DNA from: Shinisaurus crocodilurus
Lineage: Eukaryota > Chordata > Lepidosauria > Squamata > Shinisauridae
DNA: 64,000 bases
Direction: 5' to 3'
NCBI GenBank assembly: GCA_021292165.1
Contig: CM037878.1
Span: 248,796,968-248,860,967 of the forward strand
Position 1 is the stretch's first letter. Each line of letters begins with the position of its first letter. Below, one piece after another: positions 27,101-38,800 of the stretch. The notes under the pieces were generated by a model. It was given only the letters and a program-made list of their open reading frames with translations. It made no database searches and was not told the origin of the DNA. Position numbers and translations under genes: made by a program.

Positions 27101-30100
27101 GGTGGCCGCTCCCAGGCTGTGGAACTCCCTCCCAAGGGAGGTTAGGTTCGCTCCCTCCCGCTGACCGTCCACCAGCAGGTAAAGACCACTTTATTCAAGA
27201 AGGCCTTTGGGCTATAAGTGGGTCTGTTGGGTTGGTTGCTGTTTTTTGTTTTTTATTCTGTAATTGTTACTTTCTTATTGTATTTTAATGTATTGTTTTA
27301 TTGTTTTAATCAATTTTAATTGTGCTTGAGTACCATTTTTTGGTAGAAAGGTGGGGCACAAATGACATAAATAAATACATAAATCCCAGCCTCTTTACAT
27401 GCCAATACTGCGGTGCTGCAAAGGGATTTGAGATACAGTGAGGGAGCAGACGAAGGAGGAGGAGGGAAACAAACAACCCAGGGACTTAGAAAAAAAACCA
27501 TGGGTTAGCTTTACATGTGAACCAGGCCAGAGAGCAAACTGTATCAATTCAGACTGGGGAAAGGGATGGGGGGGGGGGGTTGAAGCACATTTCTGAGCGC
27601 TCCCTTATGTTTGGGGGGGGGGGGAAGCTCCCTGCTAAGTAAAAACCTAGCATGTTGGGGAGAAATGTTGTAGCCCAGCCCAATGCACCCGGCTGGTTTC
27701 CACTTGTGGGATTTTTTTTTTTAATGTGGGAACATTTAAAAATGTGATAGCTCATGTTGTACAATCCATTCTACCACCTCAGAACTTTACCACTTCATTC
27801 TGCTCCATGGGTAGCAAGGCCTAACTGGTTTTCTATGTGACAAACAACTCAAGTGAGCGTAATCAACAAGATGTCCGCACTAGTCAGCCACTTTCTTAGT
27901 ATCACTATACATGTATCTTAATTCAAGCGAGTTATATGTTGCATTTTTAAATGAAAGGTGCATTGGGGCCAAGGGACAAAACTATTGCATCCTTCATCTT
28001 GTTCTCTATATCACATTTATGCCGCAATTCTATACCCACTTACTCGGGAGTTAATCCCATTACATTTGATAAAGTTTACTTCTGAGTAGACACATACAAG
28101 ATTTCACTGTTAAACATAGGTTTTTTCTTTACATTTAGCAGTAATAGTAATAAGTCAACAGAAAATTCCATATACCTACCGCAGTTATTTCTTCCACTTT
28201 ATTAAGAGTCACTTCAGCATCATCTTCTGTTACTGCTTCTTCTTCTAACTCCTCTGTTGGATATGTGGGCCTGCAACAATAAATGCAATCTTGTGAGAAT
28301 GTAAGATGATACAGCAGTTTTTGTTTTTCTTCTTAAGTTAAAAATACAGCAGTTTTGAAGGTATTGCTAGGCAGTGAATTGAGCTGGAAAAATTTCCACT
28401 GCTACATTTTTCTGTAGAAAATTTCTAAAATTCATTGTTTCATAAAATTAATTAGTAAAACAATGAATGGAGACAACACCAGTCAGATCTGTCAGTCTAA
28501 AAATTGCAATTAGCTTTTTTCAGATGCTTATCCCTAGGAAGCATGCATGCGTGTGCACACACACACACACATATGGGTTTGCTAAAATTACTATGTTTGC
28601 CTGTGCTGGAAAATCAAACCCACTTTTCTGGGGGGGGGTTAAAACATGCTCTTTCTAATGAGATTCGTCTGAAAGCGTTTCTAGAGGGTACTTTTTTGTA
28701 AAAGCGGGTTGAAAATACCCTATTTTTGGCCTTTTTACAAAAATCATCAACTTTACACTTAATTTGTAAACTAATGGAAAGAGCTAGGAGGTTGAAATTA
28801 TAAATTCAAAAACAAAGTTATATTGAGATATTATGCGCTAAATTTCACATTTATTACGTACTTAATTGTTGCGGGAGCTATACAATGTTAAACTTTGGAG
28901 CACTAGGCTTTTTTGGCCAACTTTGCTGCAATTTACCCACTCTGGACGCGCTCAGCAAAAATTATTATTAGTTCCACTAAAATAGTGGAACTAATAAATT
29001 ATTATTAGTTCCACTAAAATTGTATAAGGTAGCTAAGTTTCATTTGTTTTGAAAACACAGCTAAGGGAGATATGATGTCTCAAAGTTACCAAAATCTCAC
29101 AGTCATACTGCACATGGTAGCGGTATGCAGTCAAACAAACGGTTATATCTCCACAGGTATTCCACCGGCGAACCTAAAACTTTACCAAAGTTCGTTTGCG
29201 ACATGTGGGACTCTACACACAAAATTCCATCAAAATCCGTGATGGTTGCGTGGGGAGCCCTAGACCACATGACATGGAATGACCCAGAGGTTTGATTAGA
29301 ACTTACAGCTCATAGTCTCAACTGCTGTTCTACAACAACGCCTGTGCTGGATGCCATAAGCACTATCCAATAGTTTGTGCAGCAGTGGCAAGAGTGAGGA
29401 GCCTGGACACAGGAAGCCCATTCAAATTGCTGCTCAGCTAGCTACTTCACAGGATGGCCTTGAGCAAGTCACTCTTTCCCAGCCCTAACCTACCACACAG
29501 AATTCTTGAGATTATAAAATGGGATAACCCCATATATTCCAGTGTGAGCTCGTTGAAAGGAGGGATGGGATAAAAATCAAATAGATGGATAGGTGCTTAA
29601 GATTCTCACACAATTACATCCTATATAACGACCAACACAACAATGGCTACCCTTCCTGGAGAGAACATTCCAGTTTCCCAGTGTCAGGTTATTGAGGTTC
29701 ACATGCTAGAAAAAACACAACATACAAATGAGTAATAACTGTATAGAGATTGTGAAAACATACAAAACAAAAACCGAAATTGTGTGGAAACTTAGGGCTA
29801 TGTCGGAGAAAAGAGTGCCACAGTATATTTGGATATAACCTGCTTGTACTGTTCTGGTGTTCTCATTTTGTACAATTAGCCCCAGAGTTTCTTAAAATAC
29901 AAAGAATAGAAACAGCGTCAATCTTAAGACAGCACACCTTTTCCAGGCAAAGGATGTATATTTCATGGCTTCTTCTGCTAAACAGTCAAGAACATAGCAC
30001 GCTTGCTCTCCATAACCTGCCTTTAACTTTGAGGGAGGAAAATCCACAGATCTCCCCTAAAACAGAAATATACATCATTAACAGAGATGCAACATCATTA

Positions 30101-32813
30101 CATATAACTACATTTTCTTTTTTCTATATTCCTCTATCTTTTTTTTTTACCTCATTCTTTAACTTTCTAAAATTTTGTTCTCCTATTTTTTCTAGCTCTT
30201 TTAATATATCTATACCTAAATATTTAATTATACTTTTTACCTTAATATTTGATCTTTTTTAAATCCCTTCTAGCTCCTCTATTTTACTATAATTAAACAA
30301 CATAATCTCAGATTTATCCCAGTTTACTTGCAACCCCGTAACATCCCTAAACTCCTTTAAATGATTCTTTAGCCTATCCATCATTTCCATGGGATTTTCA
30401 ATTGTTAACAGAGTATCATCTGCAAAAAGATTAATTTTTATCTTATCCTTTATCCCTATCCCTTCTAAATTACTATCCTCTAACTACATTTGCCAAAACC
30501 TCCATAACTAGCACAAATAAGATTGGGGAAAGGGGACAGCCCTGTCTGGTACCTCGGCCTAGAAAAATTTGATCTGTTATACCATCATTTACTACGACTG
30601 ACGTCATATTTTGAGCATATAATTGATCAATAACTCCTCAAAACTTTTCACCAAACCCCATAGTTTTTATTATCCTCTTTAATGCTGGCCATTCCACACA
30701 ATCAAAGGTCTTGAAAATATCTAATGCTAAAACCCCTGCCTTCAAATTATTTTTCTTAATTAAATATATTATATTTAACACTCTTCTAGTCAAACCTGCC
30801 ATTTGTCTACCTTGTACAAAACCACATTGGTCTAAGCCAATATACTTACTAACAAAACTATCCATTCTTCTAGCTAATATTGCAGACATTAATTTTGCAT
30901 CTTGATTAATTAATGAAATTGGTCTATAAGATCCTGGGTCTGCCGGATCCTTATTCGGTTTCAGGATTAAAATGGTCAAAGATTGTTTCCAAGAAGGAGG
31001 AATCTCTCCCCCCTGTAAACAAGTCATTAAACAAGTTTTTTAACTTGGGAATTATCATTTTCTTAAAAACCTTATAATATTCAGCCCCTAAACCATCTAT
31101 TCCGGGAGTTTTACCATCTTTTAATTTATTTATAGCAAACTCTATTTCTAACCGTAAAAGGTTGTTCCATATAGTCTCTATCCTCTTCTAATATTTTTAT
31201 TTTCAATTTTTTTTCAATATATTCTTTAATCCTTACTTCAGAGCATAAACCTGCCTTATACAATTCGGAATAAAATTCGTAAAATATTTTTAATTTATCC
31301 TTCATTAAATTATATTCATTACCCTTCTTATCTTTAATCACCCCCACTAAATTTCCCCCCCTTTTTTTTGCGCAGATCTAGCTAACATTTTAGAATTTTT
31401 ATTACTATTCTCAAAAAACTCTCTTTTCATATATATCAAATTCCTTTGCACTTTGTCTATATCTTTATTCTCAAATTCTTTCCTCTTAGCTTGCAATTCA
31501 GCAAATACCTTCTTATCCCTATTCTTTAAAAAAGATTATTCTAACTCCCTAATCTCTTCTTCTATCTGTTTATTAAAAGCCTCCTATTGTTTTCTTAAAT
31601 TAACTCCCTCTTATTCCTATACCTCTCATAACACTTTTCATAGTATCCCATATTATAGCTTGACTACAATCCTCTGTTTGATTAAATTCCCAAATTTCCA
31701 TCATCTCTTTCTCTATCTTTTCAGTTATATGTTTTACTTTAAAAATGTTACAATTCAACCTCCATCTTCTAGCCTCTCTATAATCCTTCCCTATCTTTAA
31801 ATCCATATTGACCAGCGCATGATCCGTAACTTTTATAATACCTATCTCAGTACTCATGACCCTAGAGACCAAGCTCCTAGACACAAATATATAATCTATC
31901 CTAGAAAAATTCTTAAAGACTGATGAATAATAAGTATATCTTCTATCTTGCCCTTTAACTTCTCTCCAAACATCCACCAACCCTTCCTTTATGATCACCT
32001 TATTCAAAAACGTGATGTTATTCCTCCTCTCCCGATCCGTGGGGTTTGATTTATCTATCCTTTTATCCATCACCATATTAAAGTCACCCGCCATAATAAC
32101 CCTCTGGTTCTGTATAACACCCATTTCCTTAAACACCATTTGATAAAATTCCCCTTGATTCTGATTTGGTGCATAAACATTAATTAATACAAATTCTTCT
32201 CCCCCCATGATGCCATTAATTAAAATATATCTCCCTCTGGCATCCTTCTTAACCTTTAAAACTCCAAAACCACAGTTTTTAGAAATAATAATTGCCACTC
32301 CTCTTGAATTAGAAGATCCAAATGCCGTTTCATACAAACTGGACCACCTCAGCTTTAATTCGTTCTCCCCTTTCTTTGACTGATGCATTTCTTGCAGAAA
32401 AATAATGTCCACCTTGTCTTTCTTTAGGAGTGCTTCAATGCGCCGCCTTTTAATAACAGTTCCCAGGCCTTTAACGTTCAATGTAGAAATTCTCAATTTA
32501 GGATCCATCAAATACTAGAAAAGTACTGAATCTTTGGCCCCCTCTAGTGAAGACAATAAACACATAACACCTCCTCCCACCTATCCCGTCATCTATACAA
32601 TTCTCCCCCCTTACCATGCCAGGGCAACATGCTCTAACCCTACCCTCCTGCTCAGGGGGGGGAGGGAACGAAACCAAACCCTTCAGGACAGCAACCTCCC
32701 AGACCCTCCCACAAATTTATCTCTCATTCACCATCTTAACCTTGTTTTCATTTGTTTTTAAGAAATCTTTTTTTTTAAAGAAAAGAAAAGAAAAAGAAAA
32801 AAAAGTAAATTAT

Positions 32814-32865
<52 letters not shown>

Positions 32866-35800
32866 TTCCTTCGAGAGAAGTGAGTATTAAGAGTAATTAG
32901 AAAAAGAAAAAGGAGGAGGGGGGAAACAAACAAAGAAACAAACAAACAAAAAAAGGAACAAGAACCAAGGAAAAGAGGGGGGGAATTATACATATGCATA
33001 TATATATATATACATACACATATATAAATATATATATGTATATATATAAGGGGGGGGGAAGAACACACACACCCCAAAAAAGGAAGAAAAAAACAAAAAG
33101 GGGAAAAAGAAACAGACAAACAAAAACAAAGAGAAACAACAAAGACAAAACAAACAGCTCCATCTCTTCTTTCTTCCTTCTTCTCTGCCACCACTCCTCT
33201 CCTTTTACTCCAGAAATTTTGACTTAAATAACTCCTCCCACAGCTCCAAATGTTTCTTCTGGCCTCTTCCGATCTCCAGGCTGTCCATCCAACAATCCCA
33301 TCTCTCCAAGCAGGCCCATTCCTTGGTTATATGATGTAATTTTACATCTCTTATCATGCAACACGAAAGACAAATACTGGATAACCCCAATTATATTTGA
33401 CTCCTTTCTTTCTCAACACTTCAGTGCAAGGTTTCACCGTTCTCCTCCAGGCAATTGTTTGAGGACATAAATCATTATAAACTTGTAAAGTAGATCCACT
33501 GTATACTATTTGATCTGGTTTCTGTCTCAGTGCTCGCATTACAATATTCTTCTTATAAAAACTGGAGAAACATACTATAATATCTCTATTTGTCATTCCT
33601 CTCCGAAAAGCACCCACCCGGTGTGCTCTCTCCAGGTCTTGATCCGACCATTGTTCTTGGGGGGCAACCCCCTCGAGCCATTCCAAAATAGAAGCCCTTA
33701 AACTGCTTGCAGCCTCCCCTGCCTCTCTTGGGAAACCACGAATCCGAATATTAAGACGGTGTTGTCTGTCCTGTAAATTAATCATCTGTGTCTCCACTTC
33801 ATTAAATCTCATATCATACTGAGCTGTTGTTTTTTCCAAGTCATCCACTCTAGAAGTCAGCTTATTTATTTGACTCAAAGCACAATCAAGAGATTCCTGC
33901 ATTGTGTCTATTCGAGCCATCAGCTGTTAATCTCTTTTATCCATTTTCTCTGAAAGTGAAGCATTTCCCTCCGTGATAAGAGCTGTCAGGTGCGTCAACG
34001 TTTGATCTATGTTTGGTAAAGTCTGCTGTATTTTACTTGGAGACTGTCCAGGGATTTTTGCCCTCGCTCCTGGCCCTTTGCCAGATGGATCGGCCATACT
34101 ATCACCCTTAGTCTTCCTCGCTTCAGACTGTGACGCAGCTATATTTCCCTTTTGCGGCTGACCAGATTTAAACTGTAAATTATATTCTGTTGTTGAGCTA
34201 GTATCGGCTGACAATCTAGTTAGTTTGGATACACTAACATCAGACGGGTGCTTTTTCTCTCTCTTCCAGTGCGAAATTAAACTTTGTTTTTTATCCCGCG
34301 CTTTCATAAGGACTTCTGGCAGCCCGGAGAGACACAGTAACTCATTCTAATTACTACTTTCTCCACTTAGATCTTCCCCCACAAACCTCATTAGACGAAG
34401 GAAAAGGCAGAAAACAATAAGAAAAGTTGAACACTCACATTTCTCTCATTTTTTTTAATGGTGATTTATGCTTTTAATCAGTTCTTTCTTGGGAGCTCTA
34501 AGGAAGGCTGCTACTCCATATCCGCCCCCTACATTTTCTTTTTTCACTAAGGTCTGGTTCATATGTGTTTGCAGCATCAAAAATCAATTTGCATATGTGA
34601 ATGGCTCACTAAACATAAACACCAGCAATAGAAGTTACAGTAACTTGGATTGCAAGTAACTTGGTCTGAGAGTGTTTTGCAAGACAAGCAAAAAAATTTA
34701 AAAATTTTGACTTGATAAACAAGCAAGGTCTTGCACCTCGAGCGAGCATAGCAGGCCGAAATCGGCCCCGCTCACGCCCGCCAGAGACTCACTTTGATAT
34801 AAGAGTGTTTTGGATTACTAGCACGGTTCCGGAACGAATTACGCTTGCAATCCAAGGTATTACTGCATATATCAACTTGCATCAGTTCAAATACAGTGCC
34901 TTGCAATGGAAGACAATTCATACAACTCAGCTGCAAGTATCAAATGAGAAATCAAGTGATGACTGTGCATGTGCAAATGAGACCTATGACCATCACATTA
35001 ATGATCCACCACACTGGTTTTAATTTTAGTTTTCTATTTGGATGCACTTTCCAAATGTGAATTTGACATATCGTAGCTTCTCCTTTGCTATTTCCTGGCA
35101 ATAGTTTGCAACCACACTACTTAGGCTGCCACTTACTCAATCCCACTGTTATTCCTTGAATTATTGAAAGGGTAATTTCTTCAGAAAGTTAGTGGACTTA
35201 TTTCCCCCAGTACCTGTCAGCACATAGGCTCAATCCATGTATCACACAAAACCATGACTGGACATGTCTAAGATGAGAAATTATGATCTGAGATTGGCTG
35301 GCAGACCAGAATTAGAAAACATGGTTTGACATGGGTATGCAAACCACAGTTTGTGCTAACTATGGCTAGGTGTGATGTCTAAATAGTCATGCCAAGACCA
35401 TCACTCTGCCTCTGCCTGCAGAGGCCACTGCACCAAGAAGTCAGGAAGGACATTTATGAAGCTGAGCAGAAAGAATATGAAAGGAGGCAAATAGCTCTAA
35501 ACCAGGGCTCTCCAACCTTGGGTCCCCAGATGTTGCTGGCCTACAGTTCCCAGCATACCCAGCCAGCATGGCTAATGGCAAGGGATTCTGAGAGCTGTAG
35601 TCCAGCAACATCTGGGGACCCAAGGTTGGAGAGCCCTGCTCTAAACCATTGCCTTTTGCATCTTTGGAAGCTCAAACCATGGTTTAAGTTCTAAACCAGG
35701 GGTGGGCAATTTCCAGGGGCCGCATTACCTCCCCTGAAACCCACACCCCAGCCCTGCCGAATATGCTGCTCCCACCAAATTTGTTGTTTCAGCTTCAGAG

Positions 35801-38800
35801 ATCACACCAATTTTTGCTGCTGCTGCTGCTGCTGCTGCAATTTTGGTAGAAGCAGCAAGGGAACATGGTGGGAACCACAAAAATGGCGAGGGGGGTTGCA
35901 TGCAGCCTGCATGATGCCCACAAGTGTTCTAAACTATGGTTTAGCACTAACCATGTTTTGATTTAATGTCAGAATTGAGCATAGGGTCACTTCAAACATG
36001 AGGTAGTGTCTGCATAAGCTTTGTTCCTAAGAATTGAGAACATTATATGAATCAAAAGTTAAAGTTCAAAATCAGCTCCCTTCCCGTTTACTAGCAGCAG
36101 CACTGAAATAAACTGGAATTAATCATTCCTTTACAAAGCAGCTACTGTTGAATCCACCCACCTGCTCCAGCAGAGAAACAGAATAGCTCTTGTTCAGGAG
36201 GGGGGCGGATAACAAGGCCCTGTCATATATTTTTTTACTCCTGCAGCCTTATGACATGACAAACTACTTGTCAAAGTTACATCTTCTACACAACTACAAG
36301 TATACAAGATATTCCTCACTTCCATTTGATTGTCCTAAAAGTAATAGGGTGGACTGGGTCGATTTTACAAGAAAACTGCTAGTGTACATCAAAACTGTAT
36401 CAGAACATTCTCTCATACAAGTACAAAAGCTCCCAAGCAAGAAAGCAACACACAGACCGGGTTCCCCCAATCGGGGAAAGAAGACAGGCCACCGTAGCTT
36501 ATTTTCTTGCCCCATGCATGCTGCTCACGCGCCGCCTAATAATTACCATAATTACCTCGCCACTGTGCTCAGTGGCACCTCCTCCTTCCTCCCCCCACTG
36601 AAAATGTCTGCCTTTGTGAGCCTTCTCCTCCTGCTGCTGTGCTCACCACCACCTCCTTCTTTTCCGCCCACCAGAAATGTCCTTCCCCACACCGCTACCA
36701 CCCTTTCCTGCTGCTGCCATCAAGGCAGAAAAGAGAGGTGAGAGGAGGGGGTTGTGAGGGGACTGGAGGGCACACTGGGGGGTTGTGAGCTCTGCATTGC
36801 CGATCCCTGCTCTATGTCTACAGTAATCCAACACAATTGACCCTATTACGTTTGAGTAAGTGAGAACATGGGAAATGGAATGCTAGAAACAAAGCACCTA
36901 GCTCAGGGGTCGGCAACCGGCTCCGGAGCGCAGCGGTCTTCAAGCCTTGCGCGGCTCGGACAAGGCTGCCCTGCTCCCAGACCTCGCCTCGGGGGCAGCC
37001 CGTTTCGCTCTTATGAGCGCGCGGACCCTCGGAGCTCTAGTTGCGCCGCCGCCACAGTCATTCCAGCGTGAACCGCCGCCGCCGCGCGTCACGTCCGCGC
37101 GGTCACGTCCGCCGCCCCGCTCCACTCCCATTTTGGCGGTGAGATTGGCGGGGAACTGGAGCGGCGCAGCTCAGGGACTAGGGGAGAACTTGCGAGCTGC
37201 AGCAGCACCCCCGGTTTGGCGGGCTGTGAACTTTGGCCGAACAGTCACCCCCCCCCGGACTTGGCGGGGCGGGTGTGAACTTGGCGCGGCAGCAGAACCC
37301 CCCCCCGGCAGCAGGACGTGAGGGCAGAAGAGAGGAGGGCTCCTGCACGCGCCAAAGTCCCCTCCCCCCGCCCACAACATAGCGCGGGGTCCAGCGTGTC
37401 GAGGGACCAGCGTGGCCGGCTCGCTGCGGAGAGCACAAGCAGGCGAGAGGCAGGTAGGCCTGCGTGAAAGCAGTAATGATTAGAAAAAAAGGGGTGAAAG
37501 AGGGTGTTTCTGGTGGATGATGAGGGTGCTACTGACTGGATGGTGCTGATGATGGGATGCTACTGCTTGGGGGGGGGATGTGCTGGTGGCATTTCCCATC
37601 ATCCACCAGCACACACCCTCCCCCCCCCAGCAGTAGCACCCCCATCATCCCCAGCAAATCCTGCTGATGGATGATGAGGGGTGCTATTACACATGGAGGG
37701 TGTTTCTGGTGGATGATGAGGGTGCTACTGCTGGATGGTGCTGATGATTGGAGCTACTGCTGGGGGGGGGGTGTTGCTGGTGGCATCCCATCATCCACCA
37801 GCAACACCCTCCCCCCCAGCAGTAGCACACCCATCATCCACCAGCAAATCCTGCTGATGGATGATGAGAGGTGCTATTACCACATGGAGGGTGTTTCTGG
37901 TGGATGATGAGGGTGCTACTGCTGGATGGTGCTGATGATGGGATGCTACTGCTGGGGGGGGGTGTTGCTGGTGAATGATGGGATGCCACCAGCAACACCC
38001 TCCCCCCCAGCAGTAGCACCCCCATCATCCACCAGCAAATCCTGCTGATGGATGATGAGGGGTGCTATTACCACATGGAGGGTGTTTCTGGTGGATGATG
38101 AGGGTGCTACTGCTGGATGGTGCTGATGATGGGATGCTACTGCTGGGGGGGAGGGTGTTGCTGGTGGATGATGGGATGCCACCAGCAACACCCTCCCCCC
38201 CAGCAGTAGCACCCCCATCATCCACCAGCAAATCCTGCTGATGGATGATGAGGGGTGCTATTACCACATGGAGGGTGTTTCTGGTGGATGATGAGGGTGC
38301 TACTGCTGGATGGTGCTGATGATGGGATGCTACTGCTGGGGGGGAGGGTGTTGCTGGTGGATGATGGGATGCCACCAGCAACACCCTCCCCCCCAGCAGT
38401 AGCACCCCCATCATCCACCAGCAAATCCTGCTGATGGATGATGAGGGGTGCTATTACCACATGGAGGGTGTTTCTGGTGGATGATGAGGGTGCTACTGCT
38501 GGATGGTGCTGATGATGGGATGCTACTGCTGGGGGTGTGTGTTGCTGGTGGCATCCCATCATCCACCAGCAACACCCTCCCCCCCAGCAGTAGCACACCC
38601 ATCATCCACCAGCAAATCCTGCTGATGGATGATGAGGGGTGCTATTACCACATGGAGGGTGTTTCTGGTGGATGATGAGGGTGCTACTGCTGGATGGTGC
38701 TGATGATGGGATGCTACTGCTGGGGGGGGGGGTGTTGCTGGTGGATGATGGGATGCCACCAGCAACACCCTCCCCCCCAGCAGTAGCACCCCCATCATCC

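Larger units (their letters stand above)
30105..34525 (-). pseudogene. Decayed L1 LINE in intron 2, same sense as IFT57
   Basis: ORF1: a basic N-terminal part (33927-34307) and a coiled-coil/RRM part (33354-33920, with LERAHRVGAF) are separated by one TAA; a frameshift follows, ending near 33205. A low-complexity inter-ORF spacer holds (ATT)n. ORF2: endonuclease 31600-32511 (FLQEMHQ, IDYIFVSRS, TDHALV), then RT pieces at 30638-31027 (LDIFKTFDCVEW), GTRQGCPLSPILF near 30530, and FADD at 30415-30426. Several frameshifts make it inactive. The 3' part of ORF2, the 3' UTR and the poly(A) tail are missing although the 5' end is present, the reverse of normal L1 truncation. A later deletion is likely. 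Confidence 0.9.

Noticed and set aside
32775..33227. Frames rich in Phe/Ile/Tyr or Lys/Thr
   Set aside because: They translate the (ATT)n, (AT)n and A-rich inter-ORF spacer of the L1.
36947..37321. 124-codon frame in the intronic CpG block
   Set aside because: GC-rich sequence gives long frames by chance. There is no domain, no homologue recognised, and a frame on the other strand as well.
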